A stretch of 35,190 bases of DNA from Amphimedon queenslandica. Its lineage: Eukaryota; Porifera; Demospongiae; Haplosclerida; Niphatidae. Numbering within the stretch: the first letter of the stretch is position 1; every line of letters begins with the position of its first letter. Of the stretch, positions 11,701 to 23,700 are shown in pieces. The stretch is from contig NW_003546312.1 of NCBI RefSeq assembly GCF_000090795.2, positions 218,093-253,282 of the forward strand, written 5' to 3'. The translations under genes and the position numbers were made by a program. The notes under the pieces are model-generated. The model searched no databases and was not told the DNA's origin. It saw only the letters and a list, made by a program, of their open reading frames with translations.

Positions 11701-14700
11701 AGTACTTATCAATGTTCTTTCTTGTAGTCGTTAACTGTGTGGGCGTATCCCAAGGGTTCCGGAGAGTTTAGAGATGAATTGGTCTGCTCTGTTTTCAATA
11801 ATCCTAGACCCATAACCTTCACCATGTGCTGTCATGGCGTTGAGCCTGAGCTGAAGGTGGATAAGAGGGTCCTAGAGTTTGGAAGAGTTTTGCTTCACAG
11901 GTACTGTACATGTACAATTTAAAAATGTTTTGAATATGTACACTGTACATGTATATGTACTGTTATTTTTCATGTAATGTGACTTTCTTTTTTTACTTTT
12001 TCTTTGTTTCATTCTATCTCCCTCTCTTTAATGTACATGTACTTTGTATCTCACTTTTATTTTTTCTTGTTACATGTACATATACATATTCATTTACTCC
12101 CTCTCTCTCTCTCTCTCTCTCTCTCAGACGTGAATCTCGTGTCCTCCATTTGCGTAATAACACACTACTGGCAGCAGCCTGGAAGCTGAGTGGTACAGAG
12201 ACATTAGGAGATGAGTTCACATTTAGTCAAGAGCAAGGGATTGTCCAGCCTAAGTCAGAGTTCCCTCTCACTGTTCACTTCAGAGCAGTCAAACCTGCTG
12301 CCTCTAATGCTGGGAATAAAAAAGCATTTAAAATTGAGGTACAGTAATACTTGTCCTTTCTCTCTCTCCCTCTCTCTCTAATTTTAAATCATCGAGTCCA
12401 TTGTTTCATTTGTTTCCAGATATCTGATGTAGCACAGATCATTGGGTTAATGCACGTTGAGAATGTTATCCTACAGGCAGAGGCTTATGATGTGGCACTG
12501 GATATAAGCTTTCCTAAAGGTCAGTCAAACATCAGTGCAACACACCATGCATGCACATGTACATGTGCTGTAAATGTACGTGCTGTACATGTACATGTAT
12601 CTTAAATTATGTGTATAGGTACTGATGGTGGGCTTGACTTTGGTACCCTCAGAGTACATGATGAGCTTAGACTTACAATGCAAGTCAAGAATAGAGGGAA
12701 ATATGACATTGCATACAAGTAAGGATCATAGTAGCATAGATACATGTGTATTATAGGCTACCTGTATATAAGGATATTAGGGTATTTTCTCATGTACATG
12801 TAAATGCTTGAATGTGTTATATTAATGCTTGTGTATATACATGTAAATGTATTTTTTTTTCTTTTCTCTCTTTTTTTAGTTTTTCATTTGATGCTAATCC
12901 CGAGGGTCCATTGTACTCAAAGTGGTTGATAGTCCATCCTGTGAACAGCATCCTAGTACCTGGGGAGAAGTCTCAGACTGTCTCAGTTACATTTAAACCT
13001 GACAGAGAACTATCAATCAGTGATCAAGCTATACTCAAGTGTCAAGTATGAGAATCACCTACATGTACACACACAGTATTACATGTACTGTCATACATGT
13101 ACATGTATCTTTTATGTACATGTATATGTACAATGTATTTTTGTAGGTCATTGATACACATTTGGGTGAGCATGGAGAGGTCATTGCTAACATTCCAATA
13201 AGAATATCAGCTAAAGCTGTTTACTCAAAGTAAAACAAACATACATATGTACATTATGTACATACAATGTACATTGTACATACTGGGGATATCCATGCAT
13301 TTACATGTACTGTACATTTATATATGTACATGTATACTATACAGTTGTACTGTGGTCTCTTTAGGTTTGCAGTGACTCCTACTACTGATGTCAACTTTGG
13401 TTGTATAGTAATTGCTGGTCGTAAGTCTAATTCATTCACCATTGAGAATAGAGGATCCTTTGAGTTCAAGTATGCAGTTACTAAGAAGCTCCCTCTTGAT
13501 GTACAGAAAATGAGACAGTAAGAGACATACATTATATGTACATGTACATGTACTGTATATGCATGGACTCAATTGCACAGTAACTCCAATTGGTATTTGT
13601 ATTGATTTGCTTCGCTTTGTAAGATGCATATTCTAAGTACATACTGTAAGTAGGACTGAAGTACAAGTAGTTATTGTTGTCATATCATTCTCTCCCCTCC
13701 CCCTCTCTCTCCCCCCTCCCTCCCCCCTCTCTCTCTCTCTCTTTAGGAATATAGGTACTGGTGTCAATGCTCCTAAAAAAGCTAAAGGTGACCTCTCTAG
13801 TGCATCTCGCTCTTCCTCTATTGCCAGTAAACTCAATGTATCAATGAGAGGAAAAGATGGCGGCTCATTAAGGTAACACTTGCATGTACATGTATATGCA
13901 CATTTAGATGTACATTTTACTGTTAGTCTCAGTCTGTATTGTATGTATCCACTGCCCTCTACTCTCTGTAGGTATGAGATAATGGGTGGTGCCACTCAGA
14001 GGCTGGTGGTTGGTATGTTTAGTGTAGCCCCAGCTACTGGTGTAGTCACTGCTGGTCAGTCACAGACCATCACTGTTGACTGTATTGCTGAGAGACCTGG
14101 GAGACATGACGAGGTACATGTACATGTATATTGTACATGTAGAATATACATGTACACGTAAATGTAGGGAGGATTTTTAGATCACACTTGCATGCATGTT
14201 GTGGCTATATCTACATGTACATGTATTTTAGTGTAAAATTTTTAAAAGTTACTTGGCCAAAGACCATACACTTTATTTTTTACTGTTATGTCTCATGTAC
14301 TGTAGCTATTATCTATTGAGATATCTGACAGCAACAGGAAGGATATGCCAATGTTGTATAAGCTATGTGGTGAGGTCATGATACCAGCCATCAACAACTC
14401 TGACATTGGAGCAATCTTTGAAGAACATCGCATCTGCAAGGAGCTTGGAGTATTTGGACCTCATCAGTTCCATGACGTATGCATTAGTATTGGAAATGTA
14501 GTTTGTATTTTAGTGGCTTTATTTCAGGAGGATATTGCTGGTGTCTATGGAGAGAAAGAGAAGAGGTTCGTGTTTAAGAGCGTCATTGTTGGGAGCAGCT
14601 CCAGAGCAAGAGTAAAGATTATTAATCCTAACAAGGTGAGAATTAGTGAGAAAGAAAGAAGCACTGTACATGTACATGTACACGTACAGTACATGTACAT

Positions 14701-17700
14701 GTATGGAAGAGGAAGGGAGGACAATAATTGTAGGTATTATGTTTTTTCTTTGTTTTCTATTGCAGATTTCTTGTGATGTTCTTATTAATACAAAGTCTTT
14801 GTCATCAAGTAGCTCAAAGCAAAAAGGAGTCACAGAAGCATTTGAAGTTGTACCAACCAAAGCCTCAATATCTCCTCATTCGCACATTTATGCTAATGTC
14901 ACCTTTAAGCCACTCACAATGCAGGTACTGTACATACATGTATGTAGTCATTATGTACTTATTGTGATCTACATGCATGAGCATTGGAAATTGCAATTAC
15001 AATTACATGTAGCACTTTTGATAGCCTAAACTGGTACAGATTGGCCCAATCTCTCACTGGCTCAATCTTCTTCAAAGCACTGGTTACATACTACATGTAG
15101 CTTTGTTCTATTCTTCATTTATTCTCTTCGTTTTCTTTATTTCTCTTACAGACATACAGTGCAGTCTTTGAGGCACTAGTAGAAGGCCCAACCCAAGCAA
15201 GAGGGAAAGGATTATCATTTGAACTCCAAGGAGAAGGAAACCTCCCTCAGATTTCCATACTCCATCCAAAGACATGGAGCACACAGGGAGAGTACCTCAT
15301 GCTCTTTAAGAACCTGTTCGTAGGAGAAAGGGAGATACTACCAATCGTGCTACAGAACATTGGGAGCATACCAGCAGTCCTTAATGTCACTCTCTCTGAC
15401 CATGAGGTCTTTACTCTCTTCGAGCCAATGGCTGACATTGATGACACTGAGATCTTTTATAATCCTTCCCTCTCCTCCTCCTCCCCAGCCTCTCCCATCA
15501 CTCTTAATATTCCTGTTGGCTCTAAGAAAGAGTTGAGGGCAGCTTTTTGTCCTAGCAGTGTCTCACAGTACCGGAGCACAGTCCACTTGAATATAAAGGA
15601 CAATCAGTTTGAGTCTATGAGCATAGTCCTGGTTGGTGAGGGCTATCAGAGTGATGTGGTCATTGGGAATGTTAAGAGAAGGTCTAGTGAGAGATTCATT
15701 GAATGTGAACAAGTTTTTGAATCAACTGAAGGTACGGCTACATGTACTTTTACTGTATATTATGCATGTGTACATGTACATGTACTCGTAGTGTACATGC
15801 AAAGATAGAAATTTTAATAAAACTTGCATGTAAATTGTACAAAATAAATGATAGTACTTATTGTTACAATTGTTCTTTATTACAGCCAACAGGGAGAGCA
15901 ATCTCAATTATGGAGTGACCCCAGTAGGAGAGGCTTCTCACCTCACCTTTACCCTCTCCAATCTCTCAGCCACTGACCCCATTAGGTTCCAATGGCCTGT
16001 GGTCCCTTGTCTCTCGTTCTCTCCTGGTATTGGACACATCCATCCTTCATCATCAAGAGAGATAACGGCAGCTTTCACTAGCATCAAACCAAAGAAGTTT
16101 CAAGGGCAGAGATTTGCTGGGAAATATTGGAAGATCTCATATTCAAAACCAATAAGTCAAGTAAGAGTCTACTACTGATTGTGTGTACATAATACATATA
16201 CATGTACATGTACATGTATATGTGTTTATGTACATGTATATTGTATGTACACATTAGGTTCCTGAATGGGATGATCTGATGAAGACAGTAAAGTATGTTA
16301 ATGCTCCGAATGAGAGTAGACCACCTAGTGGTAAATCAGAAGGAGGTGAGTACTGTATATGTTCATGCTTTTCTTTAATCACATGTACAATTGTACATGT
16401 ACTGTGCATGTATATACGTGTTCATGCTTTTCTTCTCTCTATAGCTACATGTACATGTACAATGTATAATTTAATTTTTTTAAATTTTAGTAGATGGTGG
16501 TAAGCCCCCACTGAAGGCTAAAGTGGTAGAAACAGAAGCCGAGCCAGAGCACAAGGTTTTTGATAAAACTGGTGAAGATCTTGACATATTCCTAACTGCT
16601 GAGGCAGCTTATGCTAAATACGAGTGTCCCTCAAGACTCATTGACTTTAAAGATACCTATGTACTCCAAACTAAAGTATTTAGGTAATCAAAAGAGCTAA
16701 CAGTACATGTACATGTATATGTGACTGTAATTGACAAAAAGTACCTTATGGCAGCTAATTGTATTTTTTTAAAGCGAAGAAAATCCTACTTCCTGTGTTC
16801 CGTTGATAAAAATATTTTTGCACAAAATGCAAAAAGTTACTATGTAACTTCAAACAATGTTTTTCTAACAGACACATACCAGTTGATATTTTTTCATTAT
16901 AATAATGGTACATGTGTACCTTTGTCAATTATAGTCACATGATGTACTTGTACATGTAAATGTAATATAATGCTACATGTACATGCATTCATGTTTATGC
17001 TTAATAATTATTGTTTTATTATGATAGTTTCCCATTGAAGAACACTGGTAAAGTTGTTCTCAGTTACAAGTGGTATGTGATCAAGGAGATTGAAGGAGCA
17101 GAGCCAGTGTTGAAAGATGCTGCCAAGGAGGATGAGATGGAGGAGCTATTGATACAGATAGACCCTTGCAAGGGAGAGATACCACCAGAACAAGAGCAGA
17201 TGATAGCAGTTAGATACTCTCCACTTGAAATTGGAAGCATATTATACAAACTACACTGCAAGTATGTCAATCACTGCATGGGTACATGTACATGTAGTTA
17301 TGGTATTTACATGTACATGTGCTGTGTAGCTTTATTCCAATCAAAACTCTTTTTTATTACAAATTTTAAAGTTTCTTAAAAATTGACCAAAAAAAGACCA
17401 TATACAAAAATGGCTAAAAATGAGTCAGTTTTGGAAAAAAGCAAAGGCTATAGCCCATGGTTTTTTCAAAAATGGCTCCAAAAGTATCCCCAATTTTTAT
17501 TACATTTTCTGATACACATTGATACCCTTATGCTGTGTAAAAAGTTTAAGTTGATTCTGGCAAATATTTTCCAAGCTACACGTACATGTACACATGTACA
17601 TGTACATGTATGAGTATTTATCACTATACTTTTTGAAGTCTATGACTTTTATGGATATATTTTGTGAATGTATTGCACATTGTATTTATTTGTGTTATTA

Positions 17701-20700
17701 TTTTTATTGTAGGATACAGCATCTTGAATCATCAGCGAAGCCACTAGACCTCATAGTTCAAGGAAACTCACTAGTTCCTTATTGTCATTTTGATCTGGCT
17801 GAGAGTGACTACCTGAGAACCAGGAGACCAACTAATGTTAGTGACAGTGCTGGCTGTGTCACTGGTAGGATTGACCCATGCTCTAAAGTCATTGAGTTTG
17901 TAGCTAAAGGGACTGGAGTGAGAATAATAAAGTCAGTCCATGTACATGTACATACAGTATTATACATTCTATTTTTTAAAGCTGCACTTGCACGTGAAAA
18001 ATTTGAAGTAACTTGCTTTTTTAAATTGGCACAAAATTTGCCAATGTGTACTAGCTGCCACACAACCACTCCATGGAATAGAAGATTGAAATTATTTTGG
18101 CAATGTACCTGTACATGTACATGTATTTTTATACACAACTTCTTGTTGTAATTGTGATACACATGTTTATTGCTGTATGTACATATACTTGTAGGTCATT
18201 CCATGTTGTTAATCCTACTACTATCAATTATGAGTTTACTTGGAAGCAAAAGGAGGGGCCCAGTCAGATAGCGCCAGTATTCAACTGCTACACACCAAAA
18301 GGACAATTACCTGGTGGAAAGAAATATGAAGTAACTACGCATAAGCCCAGAAAAATTAAGATAATTTATGCTTACTAACTAGTTACTACAAATGTCCATT
18401 ACATATGTATACCATACTTCTTTCTTTCTTTCTCTCTCTCCCTCCAGATAAAGTTTGAGTACATACCCACAACCCACGAGTACATTGAGGCACTCTGGGA
18501 GTTCTCTATCCCCTCCCTCTCCATTACCATACCTTTCCTACTGGTGGGGCAGACCCAGGAACCTAAAGTGAACCTTGACAGAGCCTACTTGAGCTTTAGA
18601 TCAATGCTTATTGGTAAGAGAAGACTGCATGGGAGAAAGAAAGGGATGAGAGAGGCGAATCCTTAATTGAATATACAGTGCATGTACAGTAAAGGGAGAT
18701 AGACTCTACTCTTCACCAAAATTGAAAAGGAGAGAATCCTTCATTTTTATAATTTTTTTGATGTATACATGTATGTTGTCTAGAAGGTTTCAATTAAAAT
18801 TGGATTTTTTATGAATTTTTTAAAGTTGTGCATGTACATGTACATGTAGATGTACGGTGTAGTTAAGAAATTAGAGAGGGTACATGTGTATGACTTTAAA
18901 ATATCACTTAGTCATTATATTTAGACATGTAAATGATGTACTGTAGGTAGTACAGCAAGAGATACAGTGTATTTAATCAACACTGAAGACAAGCAGTATC
19001 AGTTCTCCATTAATGAGAACAGCTGCTGCTCTGATGATAGAAGAGCTAAACTTAAAGTGACTCCAATGTTTGGATCGATACTACCAAATAGCAAGTAAGA
19101 TACATGTACATGTACTTCACATTAAACGTGTACATGTACATGTACTGTACGTACATGTACATGTGTGTTGGTTATACTGGGTTCGTACATATTTAATTCT
19201 AATGTGGGCTTCATTGGGCATGGAAGCATTTGTTACTAAACTTAAGGTACATGACCACATACAAGTACTGTATAATATTGATTTGTCACCAGTGGTCAAC
19301 CAGTCATTGAATATTCTAGTCATGTACAGTATATACATGTACATGTACATGTACATTACATGTGTTTCCTCTTCTCTAGGTTACCTATTGAGATATCATT
19401 CACTGCTGTTGATAAGAGAGAGTTTATATTTCATCTCACATGCAATATCAAGAAGAAGCCGACTCCACTAACACTGAATGTTAAAGCTGATGTGTTTGCT
19501 ATTAGTCTCTCACTCTCAGCCACTGATACTAACGGACGAGAGATCGCATTACCCGTGGATAGAATGGCCCAAAGAACCATTGACTTTGGAACTGTAAGAT
19601 GCTCCTACATATTGTTGTACATGTACATGTACATGTATAGTTACTAATCATTCATAAACTACATGTACATGTACATTTATTTTGTATACATTTGAATAGC
19701 ATAAATTGTTTTTAAATTAGAAATTTTTGGTATTGCGTGCATACATGTACATGTGCACATGTAGATAAAGTTTTTTTATTTAATTCTTAGGTCCCAATCA
19801 ATGACAGAGCACTCTGGAGGGTTGGCATTAAGAATAACAGTCAGTTCCCATTGCATTACGACTGGAGCTTGTCACCAAATTGTCACAAGAGAGGGGGAGC
19901 TGAGGATAAGCTGGTCCGCATGACTCCCATCAATGGATCAGTGATTGCTCACACTAAAACTAATAATGAACTTGTGTTCTCTCCTTCAAATACAGCAGCT
20001 CTCAAGAATTGTGAACTCATATTGCAGGTACATGTACATTATTGCAGGTACATGTACATGTATATCGGTGTACATGTACTCTAAATGTATATCTGCATAA
20101 GGACTTCGGTCAAGTTTTATCAAAAATGACGAAGAGAAAATTTTCCATTTTTTGCATTTCCTGATGCATATACATGTACATGTTCTAATTTTTGTGTATA
20201 AAGTTTGAGCTGATTCCCATCAAAATTGGATTTTGCGAAATTTTAAATTACATGTACATGTAGATCCAAATTTTGTCAAAAATGACTAGGAAAGAATTAT
20301 TCATTTTAATAATTTTTCCTGATACGTATGCATGTTCTTATGTTGTGTAGCAAGTTTGAACTGATTTTGATCAAAATTGGGGAATTTTTATTAATTTTTA
20401 AAGTTGCTCATTGGCCAAATTTTGTCAAAAGTATGCATGTACATGTACATGTCCTTGCGTATCACAATAGATCATTATGCATACAACAGGAAACACAATA
20501 AGAATATGCATTTTGCATATTTTTGGGCAATGAAATATCAGGATAGTTGTGCATGTAATGTACATGTACATATTAGTGCAACACAAAGGACTGTTATGCA
20601 AATGTCACTCTCTTCCTGACAGCTAGAGGAATGGATTATTGTATTCCACTACAAGTATTTGACTGTGAATGCCTTCACTTCAAGCTTTGAACTGTGTTGA

Positions 20701-23700
20701 CAATGTCTTTCTGCTACTGTTTGACTTCTCTCTTGAGTATATTATTGCTATTATTCTTTGAGGCTGCATATGAAGCCAGTGCCTCACTGGATTGTATGTC
20801 TGATTGCACTAGTCCCAGTGAGACTCCTTCACTCTATTACCAGTACTGCTGCTTATCTCCCAACAATGGAAGAAGAATCGAAATGATTAAAGATGACCTT
20901 GTCACTATCATAGTCTGTCCCTTTAATGGACTACCTGAGTCTTTCTGTGAGACTATAGGGAGCAATTACTATTCCTGCAGTGAAGTACTAGAGAGATTAC
21001 CTAATACAGCATCAGGCTATTACAGCCTCACTCTAACTAATGGGAGTATCATTAGTGTGTACTGTGATATGGAGGGCAGTAGTTGTAATGGTACTGGTGG
21101 CTGGATGAGAATAGGATATGTTAACATGACAGAACCTGGGTCTACCTGTCCCCAAGGACTTTACCAATACACTATTGGAGGAAAGACACTCTGTGACAGG
21201 TCCAACTCTTCTTCCACCTCCCAATGTAATGCAACTTTCTTTTCATCCATGGGACTGAACTATACTGAAGTGTGTGGGCAGGTTAGAGGATACGAGTTTG
21301 GCTCATATGCAGATAGCTTTAATTCTTTAGACATTGATGGAGTCTATGTTGATGGTGTCTCAATTACTTATGGTAGCAACCCACGCAAGCATATCTGGAC
21401 CTATGCTGCTGGTTACGCAGAAGACAAGTCTTCTGATGCTTCCTCGTGTCCTTGCATTACTGAATATGGTGGGGAGCCTACACCAGATTTTGTCGGCAAT
21501 CATTATTATTGTGAGGCTGGAACAATAGATGCCAATCTTACCGATGGTAGACTGTACCCTGATGATCCACTGTGGGATGGGCTGCAGTGCAGTATGTTGG
21601 AGTCTCCTTGTTGTATTTCTACTGGTATGCCATGGTTTGTTAGGTCAATAGTCACAACTGATGATGATATTGAGCTGAGGGTGTGTAGCAGTGAAGGGTA
21701 TCCTGATGAAGCCACTCCAATTGATATTATTGAACTATACATTCGCTGATGTCATCACATTAAGTCTTAATCTTTGTCCCTCCCCCTCTGCTTTTTTTTA
21801 ATAGTTTGAGTAAATAACAAAATCAAGTTTCAGAAACAATAAACTAGGAAATGAATGCACTTTTAAAAATATAAATAAAATGCACTGCTATAAAATTATG
21901 ATCTTACATGTAGCTGGCTAACTAACCAACATACCAGCTACATGCATGTTATACCAGTAATGTAGCTTTCATGTACATTTACATGTACATGTACATGATC
22001 AGTATAATTAATTATGAAGCTACCTCTCTTTCTCTCACACACAGATATCAAACGGTCCAATACTGCCTATAACACTAAAAGGCTGTGGCATAGAGCCAAG
22101 TGTTGAATTTGGTTTCACTGAGTATGATTTTGGCCCACGTTTCCTTCATCATCCTAACATGCCTCCCAACGTCACAACCATCTCCATCACAAACAAAGAT
22201 GTGAAGGAGCTGAGTATTGACTGCAATTACATTAAGAACCCGTACCTTGATCTCCTCTTTGAGCCTCAGATACTGGAGCCTGAGGAATGCATGGAGATTG
22301 ACTGCTATTTCAGGCCTCAGGAGCCAATCAGGTACTCGGAAAATATGGTGTTTGAGATAAATGGGATTTGCAAGAAAACAGTTACTATTACTGGACAAGG
22401 AGCACTTGTTAAGGTTTGTCATTCCTATTACATTACTACTGTGTCCATGTACATGTGTTTTTTTATAATTTAGGTTGAGGCACTGCAGAAAGTGGTCAAC
22501 ATTGGAGCACTGATAGTCCATGAGAAATCCAGCAAGAAAGTTAAGCTAGTGAACAAGAGTCCGTTAGCAGTGACATTCACTGTTAATATTGTACCCAGTG
22601 CTCAAGTACCAGCACTGCAGGAGGTTGGAGTCCTCTCTGTCTCACTCTGCCCTAACAAACTTCAGCAGTTAGGACCTGATAAAGAGATCACACTTAAACC
22701 AAAAGAGGCTGTAACTGCTGAAGTATTGTTCTGTCCAACTAGTAGAGTCCCTCAATTCTCTGAAGAGGTAATGCACTACTCAAAAAGAGCTAAATGTAGT
22801 ATTATCACTAAAATTAATGTAACATTCTGTGATTAAATGTTGTCTTTATGCTACAGGTAATAATGGAGAGTCATGGTCTCTCATATCCTTTGTTTGTTGT
22901 GAGGGGATCTTGTCAAGGATTAGAGATATCATTGGACTCTGATCACGTCCCGTTTGGTGCAGTTGTAATGAACAGTAGGAGCTGTAGGCGTATACTAATG
23001 ATGAATACTGGGGATATTGGAGCCAAGTTAGTCTAGTAGAGACTAATACTATTATTACATGTACATGTGTGTATCATTGTCAAAAGTATTAATGCATAAA
23101 ACTTCTCTTTTAGATTTAATTGGGATGCCGAGAAGTTTGCACCAGATTTCTCTATTTTTCCAACAAGTGGCTACATATCACCTGGAATGGAGGTATTGTA
23201 CATGCATACATCTACTCTTGATATACATGTATTTGCACTTAAATTTTTGCATGTATATCATATACTGTAGCACATACTTGCCAGGAAAGTGGGCAGTACT
23301 TGTACATGTACATGCACATGTACATGTACATCATTTATTCTTTTATGCTGTAGGTTCCATTTGATCTGATATTTCATCCAAGGGGAATGCAGAGTGACAT
23401 TCGTTATGATAATCTCAAGTGTCACATTGAAGGAGGCCGTCCACTCAAAATTACCCTCTCAGGAATGTGCATTGAGCAAGTGCCATATAAGGAAGTATGA
23501 GACTACTTGTACGCATGTACTGGGACTTAATTTTTATTAATCACACAGGTCCTTAATTTCAGTACTAACGTAAGAACTAAAGAGGTTAAGAATATAACTA
23601 TACATAACAAGTCGTCAGTCCCGTGGCTACTCAATCCTGTGATTGATGGTGAGTATTGGAGTGGGCCTGTCTCTATATCAGTTGAGCCTGGTCACTCTGC

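Larger units (their letters stand above)
9066..14924 (+). other. HYDIN: HYDIN exons 12-29: middle region of ASH-type repeats
   Basis: Exons: 9066-9263, 9684-9832, 10080-10274, 10377-10412, 10540-10722, 11328-11607, 11728-11900, 12128-12338, 12420-12519, 12619-12718, 12880-13045, 13147-13229, 13365-13517, 13747-13872, 13972-14113, 14306-14476, 14528-14635, 14766-14924. Phases agree throughout. Exon 15 (10377-10412) is only 36 nt; it is a phase-2-to-phase-2 insert coding DDVMEQQKNII and could be skipped without loss of frame. ASH-type signatures recur: FYFGPLHCGK, LEFGRVLLHR, LDFGTLRVHD, VNFGCIVIAG, each followed by an N-rich turn. Exons 14 and 25 are Ser/Lys-rich, probably disordered linkers. 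Confidence 0.92.
15152..20027 (+). other. HYDIN: HYDIN exons 30-40
   Basis: Exons: 15152-15731, 15886-16160, 16258-16345, 16491-16683, 17028-17261, 17713-17931, 18195-18330, 18448-18613, 18947-19094, 19380-19593, 19791-20027. Phases after each: 1, 0, 1, 2, 2, 2, 0, 1, 2, 0, 0. Peptides that match HYDIN well include VPEWDDLMKTVKYV (exon 32), RLIDFKDTYVLQTKVF (exon 33) and LTLNVKADVF (exon 39). The last exon of the block ends CAG at 20027 with donor GTACATG at 20028. A near-copy of this donor lies 20 bp downstream (see findings). The following intron holds another complete gene. Confidence 0.93.

Noticed and set aside
16721-16942. 73-codon ORF in HYDIN intron 16684-17027
   Set aside because: The flanking exons join in phase without it, and its sequence shows no conserved motif.
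20694-20702. Upstream GTG as start of the nested gene
   Set aside because: Animals start almost always at ATG; ATG 20703 directly precedes the signal peptide.
22075-22521. 148-codon minus-strand ORF
   Set aside because: It lies antisense to HYDIN exons 41-42 and is explained as a shadow of their coding sequence.
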